A stretch of DNA of 64,000 nt from Phoronis australis. Lineage: Eukaryota; Phoronida; Phoronidae. A program made the translations under genes and the position numbers. Of the stretch, positions 28,301 to 40,300 are shown in pieces. How positions within the stretch are numbered: the stretch's first letter is position 1; every line of letters begins with the position of its first letter. The notes beneath the pieces were generated by a model, which did no database searches, was not told the origin of the DNA, and was given only the letters and a program-made list of their open reading frames with translations. The DNA lies in contig NMRA01000010.1 of the NCBI GenBank assembly GCA_002633005.1, forward strand, positions 1,996,352 to 2,060,351. Reading direction: 5' to 3'.

Positions 28301-31300
28301 CATCACTTTGTGTCTCAGCAAAGAATGGATTTAGTTGAGCATGAGTGTGTTATTTTTGTGAGTTGCTTCGTTTTTTCATACTGTCCTTTTCCTTGTTCTG
28401 CTTTAACCAAAGTTCTACAACAATGTTCTCTAGGCTTCAGATGTTAACTGATCTTGTGAATGACGTCTGCCGACCGACGCTCACATTTCTGCGAGATGAG
28501 TGCAGCCCTAGTCTCCGTGTCAACCAGTTCAGGTCGAGCAATCAAACGGTGACTGGTGTGGAAGAGATCTCTTCATTGTTAAGGATTTTGTCATCCATGT
28601 TGAACCAACATTTCATGAGAGACGTTCACGAGCGAACCGAGCGTCTCTTGCACATGGAGTCCTCAAAAGGTAAAATGGCGATGATACAGAAAGCTGCAGG
28701 TTTTAAGATCGACATACTAGTGCTAGTTAGGTCAAGTTGAAATCACAAACTTTATACTCAGGAATAAATTAGTCCAATGACCACGAACCTTCCTGTTGAA
28801 ACAATCAAAGAACTCCGTTGGACCCATGATCAAGGTACCTAAACTACACTGTCAATGGACTCATAAACACGACTCACGGACCTGCAAACACTGTCCACTG
28901 ACTCACAAACACGGGAACGGACTCACAAAACACGATCCACGCACCCAAATACACGGGACACGGACTCATATTCACGAGGAAACTCTGTTAACGGACCGCC
29001 AAACACGGGTCACGGACTCATCGGCTTCTTGGGTCAGCTGACATCTTCATTATGTCCGTGACCCGTGTTTGGCGGTCCGTTAACTGTGTTTCCTCGTGAA
29101 TATGAGTCCGTGTCCCGTGTATTTGGGTGCGTGGATCGTGTTTTGTGAGTCCGTTCCTGTGTTTGTGAGTCAGTGGACGGTGTTTGCAGGTCCGTGAGTC
29201 GTGTTTATGTGTCCGTTGACCGTGCGGGTATGTGTAATTGGGAATCATGCTAAAAAAAGGTTGAGTCTCAAAACACAACTCGGAAAAATGGTTTTCAAAG
29301 ATGGCGCTTTTAAGTGAAAATTGTTTTCGTTAAGGTGAAGGTTATCTTGTAAAGTCAGCTAACTAAAGCCAAAGGTTTCCCGGTATTGTGGTACTTTTCA
29401 GCAGAATTTAAAAAAATGAAAATTGTTGTGAAAGTAACCGTACTGTGCTTGAAAGAAGCATAACTGCTATTTCATTTTAACAGGAATTATAGTTGAGTTT
29501 CAACTGCATTCATTTGTTGCTTGATGTAAAACTGTTTGATTGAACTAAAACATATGCGACTGAACTAAAACTTGTATGTGACAAATCTGGTTAGTAACGT
29601 TACACGCAAGATTTTGTCAAGTGAGCGTATTCATATAATTTGCTTTTTATGTTCCAGACTCCCTAGTTGGACACCCAAGCCGTGGTTCCCTGCGGTCGGC
29701 ACCGTCTGACCTGGAGATGACCATTGATAACTACCTACCCAATCTGAAGTCCATGTTTGCCTTTGCCTACATATGGGGCTTTGGAGGGCATCTGCATGAA
29801 CGGTATGAGTGGGTGATTCCATGCTCACTAGGTGGCACTAGTGTGTATAGCAGTACTGTATGCAGTTCAGTAGTCACCTGGTACCCATACTCCACATATG
29901 CCTCCAGGCTAATGAACTACTTTCTGCTCTTAATCTGTGTTCAAAAGAAGGAATGTTACTCGTTAGCACCACCTAGTGGATCTTCTCAGTATCGAATGGG
30001 TAATTAAGAAAATGGCCTATAATACAACTGCCAGCATGTTTCCACAGCTCCACTGTCATTCTCAAGGCTAAGGAATTATGGCAGTTACCCTAATGCATGG
30101 TGTCAGCAGCCTTGTGAATAACTGGAGCTGTCGAAACATGTTGCCAGTTACTCATTTATTGCTGGAAGATCCTTTGTGGAAGTCATTCAAGACATCACTT
30201 AGTGAACATTGAGTATTCCATTAGAATCTTTTGAGTAGCTCAAACCACAGATTGGGTTTTTCTTTTATTTCAGGTATTTGTTTGAGGAATGGGGGGACAG
30301 AGATTTCCAAGAATCATGAGAAATATGAATTTTGCGTGGGCAACTACTTTCTCCAACTTTTTTGATGCAATGTCTGATATTTGAGAAATATGATGAACAC
30401 CAAAATTACTCTTATTCTAATTTTAAGAATCAATAAAATAGACAATTTTAACTTGAATTTCACTGTCTCAAACTTTAAAGGTTGTACCAAACTGGAGAAT
30501 TTTTACCATAGATACTTTTTGAGCAAATTACAGTTCTGACACTAATTTTTGTCTGAAATTGATGAGGTTTTTTGTCGTGTTAAATAGCAATAAGCCATTG
30601 CTCTGTATCCCCTTTGTTTAGATATTCCAACCGCTTCGATGTGTTCGCTCGCGAGACCTTGCATCGAGCGCGACATCCGATAAGTCTGCCCAGAGGCTGC
30701 CTTTGTTACGACATCTGGGTTGATGTGAAGCAGGGAACATTTGTCAAGTGGAATGAGCGCCCTCTGGAGAAGTCGAGAAGTACCAATTATGTTGTTATCC
30801 CTGAGGTATGGTTAGATTTCAAAAAAACTACACGATTCAACCTCTTACTTTTTCTCTCAACTGTAAATCATCGCGTGGCACTTATATTTGATTAAAATGC
30901 TTTTTCAATTAAATCGTTTTGATGTTAATTTAGGCAAGTAAAGCAAATTATTCTGGCATGTTTTCAAAATCAGTATGACTTTCGATAAGTGTTGAGTGGG
31001 TCCATTGTTATTTTTACATGCACATTTGTTCGGATGAATTTTTGTGGTTGTTACCCTTTCATTAAATAGATATCAGTTACATAGTTTTCAAGCGATCTTG
31101 GTTTGCATAAAGGTGCATAAGACACTTTTGTGTTGGGACGCATGGCCATAGATATGCCCTAGATTTTTTATTGTTACCCTAGACCTGCAGCCCATTATAA
31201 TTTTATTAGGTACGATGTATAAAACTTTTACTCTTTTGTTGTATTGAGTGATTTTGACGTTTGGTGTTTTCACAGATGGAGCGGTATAACTACCTGTGTG

Positions 31301-34300
31301 ACATTCTTATCTCATCACACTCCCCTGTGTTGTTAGTGGGTCAGCCAGGTGTGGGCAAGACATCGTTAGTCAAGGTAGGTTTAGTCTTTGAATAAATGGT
31401 AGAAGATTGTATGATTTTATAACCAACTATTCATGATTAGGGGAATGCTTATTTCTTACATTTTATAACTCAATAATAGATTAGCACAATTGGTGGACAG
31501 TAGTTCAACAAAATTTATTTTCAACAATTGGTCATTATTAGCTTGGTTTGGTTAGAGTAGGTGTTATGAAACAACATTTGAAAAATAGAAAAATAAATTT
31601 TGATTATATGAAATAAATGAAGAATTATGATGTGAAATTATGATGTGAAACTATGATGTGAAATTATGATGTGAACATCCTATGGAGTAGGTCAATTTTA
31701 CATTCTCCTTTAATTGGTTTATTCTTGTTGCACTATTCTCATACTTGAGTCATGGAAGCAAGCAAAAATATATTGATTAATTGGTATATAATTTTGTTGT
31801 TATAAATCACCATGTTGATATCATGTAAGTAAGAATTATTAGTTGCCAACAGTGTATGAAGTCTAATAATTCTTACTTATCGATAAATTGTCTTTCTGTT
31901 GAGTAATTGTTTATCACATGATAGAAAATTGTAATACACAGAATCCATTTTTTGTCCACAGAACATGGTTGGCTCAAAGCACACCTACGTTCGCGTGAAC
32001 ATGTCTACAGACATGAACCCTGACATTTTCCAAGAGCGCATCAGCACGTTTGTTCACGACCTCAATCAACGCTCAGCTGACAACCTTATGCCATCCTCCA
32101 AGACCACGCTGGTGACAAATAGGTGCAAGGACCGCCTGCTTTTCTTCCTGGATGACCTCAACATGGCAGGTGTTGATGACATGGGTAAGATCAGTTAAAT
32201 TCAACAAAGCCTTGACTCAGCAAAGTTTTTGTCAATAACTTTGATGATGTGAGGATTTTTTGAAAGAAGAACAGCCCTAGAAATTGCTTGTACCCATTTA
32301 CTAGCATGACCAAACTCAGATGACAGAGACACCTGTGTGCAATGCTTGATTATCTGTCAGTAAAGCCAGGATTTGAACAGGTGTCTCCCTAACAGGAATG
32401 GGGAGCACAAACCACTGAGTCACACTGCCTCCTGTAAGAATTGGTTATTGATTTTTCGTTGCACCACTTTGAAATTGGTTGTCTTATGTCTCTACAAGAT
32501 GTCTGTTGTTTCTTTTCAACCTTAACCATAGCTCTTAGAAAGGCAATGGGCTTCATTGTACAATAATGTGTCGTTTGAACCACGGTCACAGAATCGACGA
32601 TTAAGTCAGTTTTAGTAAAAATCCACCCTCCAAACTAATTTAGTTTTTAATTTCACTATCTACCGTTGAAAATTTGGTATCAACTAGTACGACACTGTTC
32701 CTTGCTTATGTTTGGAGTGGTTTCTTGGCTTGTTAATGACTGGCAGAGTGTTATTGGATTAGACCAGACAGGTTACACTAACTTATTGAGTCTCAATTAA
32801 TGCGAGTAAACTAAGTTGAGATCAGTTTTAGGCTGTCAGTAATTTGTCAAGAAGCCTGAAAGCTTTTTGACAAATTACAAGTTCGCAGTAATTTTAAGAA
32901 GTTAATGAGAGGTCTGTTCACTCTTCAACAACTGCATGAGCTGGACCTTTAGAATGGCCGCTGAGGGTCGCACACGCTTCATCAAAAAACTTACAGTCAG
33001 TGGTCTTTAGTATAGTGGGCCCTGCTCTGAACATCTCTTCAGCTTTTATTTCTTCTTGTACTATAGGAAACCAGCCGACTCTAGATGTCCTGCGGGAGGT
33101 AATCAGTCAGGGCAGTGTCTACGACCGACAGCGACTAGTTTATGATAATGTATCGCAGGCCAAGTTCATTGCTGCCTGTACCACACCAGGAGTCACCGGT
33201 GAGACACGTTTCTTTTTGTCGATTTCCTCAACCCATTACTAAAGAAATAATGAGTTGACACCGTGGCTTTTGCTCAAAATGTACCTTGAGTAAATATGTT
33301 TGAGGACTGCTTCAGCTGACCAAACTCAGTAATATCAGGTTTTGGCCTCTGAGTAGGGAACCGATTCACCATACCTTTCCTATTCATTGCAAACTAATAC
33401 TGGCTAGTACATAAATGAACATATTTGTAATTTGCAATGGCTTCAAAAATATAGATTTTTTCAGTTAAAGGGTATATTTTCTGGAAATACGAAGTCTGTA
33501 GAACTTGATGTTTGACTTCAAATCAATTTGCTCTTGACTGGGTCACGTGACTATGTCTTTTTAAGTAAAATTTAGCAAAAAAGATCAGCTACACCCATTG
33601 TGAAACAGCGGTATCAATATCATGACCAAATTTCATTTGATATATCAAGTGTTCGCGAGGAAATCTCAAAAACGCTGCTACAGTTTCCTAAATTTCCAGA
33701 ATTCTTTTTGTTCTAAGCAAGTTTTGAATACTTTATCAAAGTCATAAAAAGTCCCAATTTTATGGCCCCTTATGCAAAAGAAGAACATTTCAAAAACAAT
33801 TTCTAAAAATATTTTGGAGAGCTGTGCATGCAGCATGATATTTGAAAATTTCACGTGAATCCGAGCAGCCATTTTGATAGATGATGTTCCGAAGTTTGCC
33901 TAATTTGGACATTTTTTAAGGGTCCTACAAAACCTTAAGTTTGTAATTTTTGTTCTAGGCTCAGGATATGGTTACTCGTGTCACCAGATGTCCTCACGTA
34001 TCACCCGTCTCTTCACGGTACTTACAATGTTCCCGTTATCTGAAGATGGTGTCAATGGCCTGTACACCAAAACACTGCACGAATGGCTCGAGGAGTTCCC
34101 AGCGTACTCAGTTGAGCACCACTATGAGTTTGCCAGGGTAGGTACAGCACAGTGTAGAAGTGAATGTCTGAGTGAGATCCATTAGACGACCATTGCTATT
34201 GCTAATGTCATCCTGTGTGGTGAGCTGTGAATAGTCAAGTGGCCTGGCATTCTCAGGCTTGCCTTTTGTTTGAAGTGGTTAATATTTGAAAGAGCCTTGT

Positions 34301-37300
34301 GTTCTGATTGTTACATGTATACAGTTTTTATTAGGCTTGACTTATCCCATTAACTTGATTGCATGTGGTGGTGTCAATTCTGCCCCGATTGTTGTTAAGC
34401 GTGGGATTGTATTTGGTCTGTTATGCGATAATAAGAGAAATGAATATATGCTGAATCACTACAAAATATTTGTTTTAGACCAATCACTGCTGGCATTATC
34501 AATGTATTGACTAGTATTTATTGTATCAATGTATGATGAAGGGAATTTCATGAGATTTTGAAATTTGTCTTATAGCATTAGTAAATTGTGGCTAATTACT
34601 CGAAATGTTTCCAGGATTTCTTTTTGTCAACAAGACAGACGTTTGAGTTTAATCTCTCTTCTCTCTTCAATTTACCCTCCCACTGCTTTCCTACACTATA
34701 TGTAGATTCTCTTCCCTGTATGGTGCACTTTTTATTGCCTGTCTTTCCAAAGATTTTTATTTCGTCTATTATACAGAATTTGTTAAATGCACGACACTTT
34801 TCATTGTTCACGGTCTTTATTCCGTTGCGTTCATACTTTCTGAACAAAGCTCTACTCTCAACTGAACATAGATACAGTAACTGACCTAGCGACATAATTA
34901 AAAGACGCACGGTATTTCGAAACATACTTGCTCCCGAAGTACAGTCAGTTCTTCTATTATATATAATTTTTTCACTTTGTGCCACTATGTGTCAGTTAAC
35001 TGCACTTTCTCTACCCCCAGGCCCTGACGCAGGGTGTCTTAGAACTCTACCGTCTGATCAAGCAGCGACTGCGGCCGACCCCCAGCCATTCCCATTACCT
35101 CTTCTCATATCATGACATCAGTAAAGTGATTCAAGGCCTCTTGCTTCTAACGCCAAAGTCCAAGTCTCGTCCCAAACCGCGATCTCGCAAAAACATGAAG
35201 AGCGCACGCAGCGCACACAGCATGCAGAGTGTTGACGTCAGTAAGTAGTGGTTAAGGCTGTCATAAATCTGAAAGCATCACATTTTACTCAAGATACGAC
35301 TCAAAAATTGACCAATCAGAGGCATGCTTCTGTTAAACTTTTAAAGTTTACACTGTGTGATTGGTCAGTTTGTGAGTTGGTTGGTGAGAAAAGATTGAGG
35401 GACACTTCCAGTGACAAAGTATTGATTGTTACTGACAAGACCATAAAAATATAAAGGAAAGTCAATTCTCAATGCATGAGTAACGTTTAAGAGTTTTTCT
35501 TTAATTAATTTGGGTGGTACTAAGCATCAAAATTGTGATTTTTCTTTTTTATCAAATTACCCAAGTGATAGTGAGGGAGTAGAATTTTAGCTATACATTT
35601 TTTGTTGAGAAATTTAAAAAATTTGAAGTAAGTTTCTGTTTGCTCGGAATTTTGACAAATTAATTTCAGACGAGGAGGATTATTATGGTTGGTACAGTTG
35701 ATTCTAGTTGTGTTTGGTTTAGTTCGTTTAAACATATCTCAACAGTCGTAACCTGTTATGCTTTTGATTCTTCTTCTCTGTCATTTCGTTAACTATTGTT
35801 TACCAACACTGACACCTGTGTCTCACCTCTCTGCTTAACAGGATTGTCCAGAGACCGTGATGAATCCACCCTTGGTAACCATATAATTTTCATTTTTACT
35901 TTTACCGTAAAATGTTGACCATGGTATCATTATCTCAATACTTATCTTTAGCGAGGGTAACCAGATCTTACCCTTGGTGCAAAGCTGTATACTACATAAT
36001 TATTTATACAGCTTTGCGCCGATGTGGTTAAAAAAAATGGTCAAACAAAATCTGACTCAAAATTTGTGTCATTAATAGCTACACTGTTCCTTGAGTAAAC
36101 TACGTTATTTACTGGTGCATTCTGCTGATATTCTGCTGCTTTAGTTGTGGAATGATCTTATGTGCCGGCTTTTAGCGGCATGAAATATAGCATCACCTAT
36201 TGGCCAGTTTCTTTTTCGACAATTCTCTAATCAACCAGTTCTTCTTCCACCAGGTTGCGTATATGTCAAAATAAATAAATGGAATTGGTTTCATTTTATT
36301 ATACCTTTTAGTATTTTAATACCAGCAAACGAATTTCAGAGTAAATTTGCTGCTACAAAAATCCTCATCAGCCAAGAGATGCCGCAAAAAAATTTAACAA
36401 ACGGCGTATGAATTGTCACGAGTGTACTGTTTTCAAATTGACAACAGACTTTTCGTTTTACAAAAGAATTGTGCAAGACAATGACATTTATTAGTTTGTT
36501 TTTCACTTAAACGGCTGTAACGGGGAAGGTGAGTGTCGGTTGACCCCCAGATTTTGCATGTACCCCCGCTGGTCGGTAGCTCTGTCAATATAAGTTTCAC
36601 GATGAGGTGACGAGCGGATTGAACTACTTAGCTAAAAACAGTTGTTCCTAGCTTTATTTTGATGATAGACTTCACACAGCTATGTGGCTGGGTAAGCTAC
36701 ATTAGTGTTTGGCACTGTTTGCTATAAAGCCCGACTTGCCCTCCCGTTATTCTCTGCACATTCACACAACTTATGACAGAACACAGGCACACAAGTGACA
36801 ATATGTCCATCAATCTGCTAGGGAACACACAATTTAAACTCAGCTCAAACCACTACACTGTACTCTCCTCTCAAATCACGCAAGCCTATGATTTTATTGT
36901 TTAATTTATTCTTCAAATTTCTTATAGTTCTTCGTCTGGTTAGCGATTTCTCTGTTCTTTTGCTCAGTGTAAACAGTACGAATACAGACACAGAAAGTGA
37001 TAAATAAATCATGATTTCAGAGCTAGTGAGTAGCAAAAAAACCATCAGCGGAGACAGACAGGCGCGCTCCTATGGGTGGGGCGGGCAGGCTGGGGTCAAC
37101 ACCACGCCCATCTCTGCACCCATGATGAGGGTGATCACAAGACTCTGGTGTCATGAGTGTACGCGAACGTTTGGTGACCGATTGACATCGGCTGAAGGTT
37201 AGTTATCCACCTGCCTTGTTGTCAACCATTGGCTTCTAGAGTTTTAATCAAGAATAACACGGTCACAGATGATTCCTTGATTTAGGGTTTCTTCAACCGT

Positions 37301-40300
37301 TAACTTCTCAGATTAGATATTCTTAAATGAACCATTACTTTTTGTTTGGTGCACTTTTGTTAGTGTTCCGTCGTTTAAGGTCTTTTTAAGCATTTCTTGA
37401 TACAAAAAGACCCGAACCAATATCCTGAAGGTAATGAAAATGGCTTTGAATTGATTGATTAAGATATTTCTAAATGATGAAAAACAAAAGTAATTCATAT
37501 AAAGGGTGGCTTTTTAAAGTCAAATGGATGTGCACTTTGACCTGTCAACCACATGCCATAACAGTTAGTTTTAAATTGTCCCTGCCAGTCTTCCAGTGCA
37601 GGAACTCCTATGTCAACCAATATAGGAACACTCCATAGCGAATAGATGTACTTGCATATCGTGTATTTCAACGTTATGTGTACAGTGTCTCCACCTAGTG
37701 ATTGATATAATAGTTTAGTTACTATTTCCTCCTTCTGCACATCACTTTTGACCAGTCACAGGGATATATCATTTCAAATCTTGTGTTTCAGACGTCCTAT
37801 GGTTTGAGAAGACTTTGACGGACACAGTGGTGAAGTATCTTTGTAGTGACATGGAAAATCGTGGAGAACGCTCATTGAATTTGACCTCCATACAGGAGAG
37901 AGCCTTGGTGAGTTTTTCATGATTGCTCATCTCCTGGAGTTGGTGTCATCATACTTAAAAAATCATCTTTTTGTCACCGCTTTTTGAGTAATAATGGATT
38001 GCAAGTGGAAAGATCTCTGGCATATTTTTGAGATGCATGTCTGATATAACGCACTAGCATTTTGAGAACTAGTTTTCTCCACTGAATAACAGGCATCATC
38101 TGGTTCTCCAAATGCAGACACGTTTTGTCAGACTATGGTGTTTTTGTGTTCTGTTTCTTCCATAAATTCTGAAATCTTCAAGAAGGGTGGAAATTTGTAG
38201 GCTGCTTTTAATCAGTTGGCAAGCTGTTTCTGCTTCGTTCATTGTTGTGCCATGTATCATGTGTTTACACTAAATTCACAGAGCTGAGAGTAATCCTTAC
38301 TTGAATGATATAAAAGCTAAAACTCCCTACATTATTCAACCCTTGCAAATATTCCAAGATTGCTAACAAGGTGGCAGCACTTGAGTATATTATGCAATCA
38401 ACATTGACACACTTCAACAGTTTGTTGGATGTCTCAAATTCATGAATCTTAAGAAAGGCGAATTTTATGTTTTCGACGGTTTTATCTTTGACTTTGTTGA
38501 TACTAAATGCTGTGCCCAGTATTTGAGAGATGTGATAACGCCAAAATCACTCATGTCTTAGTTTTAAGAATCAAGAAAATTCAACTTTAGCTTCAATTTC
38601 AGTTTCCCAAATTTTGGATATCGTCCCAAAGTGAAGAACTTTTGCTGAGTACACATTTCAAAGCTTGGCCAAGTTTGCACAAAGTTAGCTAAGTAATGTT
38701 TGATTTGATGACTTCTCAGGATGGCCAAGGAACACCTGTGTACAGAGGCACTCCTCCGCCAAAGACTGTACCATCCCTGTCAACAGTAGCTCCCAGTGAG
38801 GACTCAGAGAAAGTGGCCACGGACAGTCCAGTACTTTCGCCAACTATGACGGGCGTGACTAGCGAGGGCGTGTCTCCAGTCACAGATGGGCTGACTGAGG
38901 TGACGGAGCCCACGTTGACGCAGAGTCCCACATTGGGTCTCACTGAGTCACAATCGCGAGGTATGGAAGCTCGCTAAATCATTCTGGGCTTGACTATTCA
39001 AAACTCACAGGGGGTAATAAAACAAATATCTTCTCAGACAAGACCACAAAATCATTTCTTAAGCTGTTTTTACTTACAAAGGCCAGCTGGGATAGTTGTA
39101 TGACTAAAATGGCAATGTCAACTTAAAAACTCCCTTGAAAGGTAAATTTCAGTAATGAGAGTTCTTAATATGACAGTATACAAACATTTATGTCACTAGT
39201 AACTCAAGTCTGCGTCTTGTTCATGCAGGACTTGCTCACAATCTGTCCAGCAGATGGTATGGCAGTCTGATTCATAAACTGGTCCTTCCTGGTAAAAGTG
39301 GAGCTTTTATACGGCGCAGACACTTTTCTGTATTGCAATTCAATTTTGTTGGCAATTGTCTTAAGCAGAATTGATTTCACTTTTTAAAACTGGACCGTTG
39401 TGATGATATTGTATTTCACATGTTACTTTTTTGATTTGCTGTTTAGCTAAAAAAAATCAAACAGAAAAATGAAATTGTGTTATTTGCCTTGTGTTTTTAT
39501 ACACAATTATGTATTTCAAAATGTAATTAAAGATGTGACAGTAAAGAGGACTTTTTAACAAATGAATAAACTTGAGATAATGTTTAGGTGGTGGTTCAAG
39601 TGCTGGGGACATCACACCTCTAACAGAGACCTCTAACAGCCATGTTCGAACTAAGTCACCCTCCACCGAAACCAAAGGGCTTCCAGAAAGCAGCACAAGT
39701 GTTAAATTTGAATCTGAGAATGAGACGGAGTCCGGAGACTCAGAAACTGAGTCGTCGAGTACAGAGGAGGCGTCGGCCAGTGAGGTGTCATCAGAGGAGA
39801 GTGTACATGCTGTTGAAGATGATGGTGTCCTGGAGCCTGTTGACAGTAAGGGCATGTTTAATTTTGTGGTGATGTTTGTACTGCGGTGACTGATAGTGGT
39901 TCAATACACTGGGCTGTAACTGTTTGCTTGATATTTCCTTCCCATTTAACATTTTTTTAATTATTTTTTAATCATTTTTTGACACAGTTTTAATTTTTGT
40001 ATTGGTTAAAGTGTTTCCTTTTTGTTTTGATTCTGCAGTAACAGTGTTACTAATTTATTAACTTTCCATTATTTATTATTATTATTTATTAACTTTTGAT
40101 TAATCACTTCATAATTTAAAGTAGATTAAATTCTGAGAGGCACAATACTGGGTTATCATCGCCATTCCTTCAAAATTTGACTTGCGCACAACTCTTTGCT
40201 TGCGGTTCATCGTGATGATAGTGGAATTTTAGGTTATATTGTCCAATTATTTTCATCATGTTTTGTATATGTCTTAGAATTTAACACTTTTTGAAAAAGA

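Larger units (their letters stand above)
27347..28440 (+). other. Interval with N gap that probably hides an exon
   Basis: Exon 25 ends in phase 1, while exon 26 in its only open frame needs phase 0 (start 28441) or phase 2 (start 28434). The AAA2 segment with the family's ASPATVSRCG motif is also missing. I found no exon in the readable flanks, so it most likely sits in the Ns. Confidence 0.75.

Noticed and set aside
27675-28334. Frames made mostly of X across the gap
   Set aside because: Artefacts of translating N.
28796-29278. Thr/His/Lys-rich open frames on both strands
   Set aside because: They are mirror products of the palindrome and its 21-bp units, with no splice fit to the dynein gene.
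34596-34985. 129-residue minus-strand frame
   Set aside because: Covers the fold-back relative and its flanks; no recognisable domain, and the 60-kb element gives similar peptides on both strands.
39230-39257. Possible 28-nt exon after ATGCAG
   Set aside because: Its length would leave phase 2, while exon 38 needs phase 1, and exon 37 joins exon 38 directly in frame.
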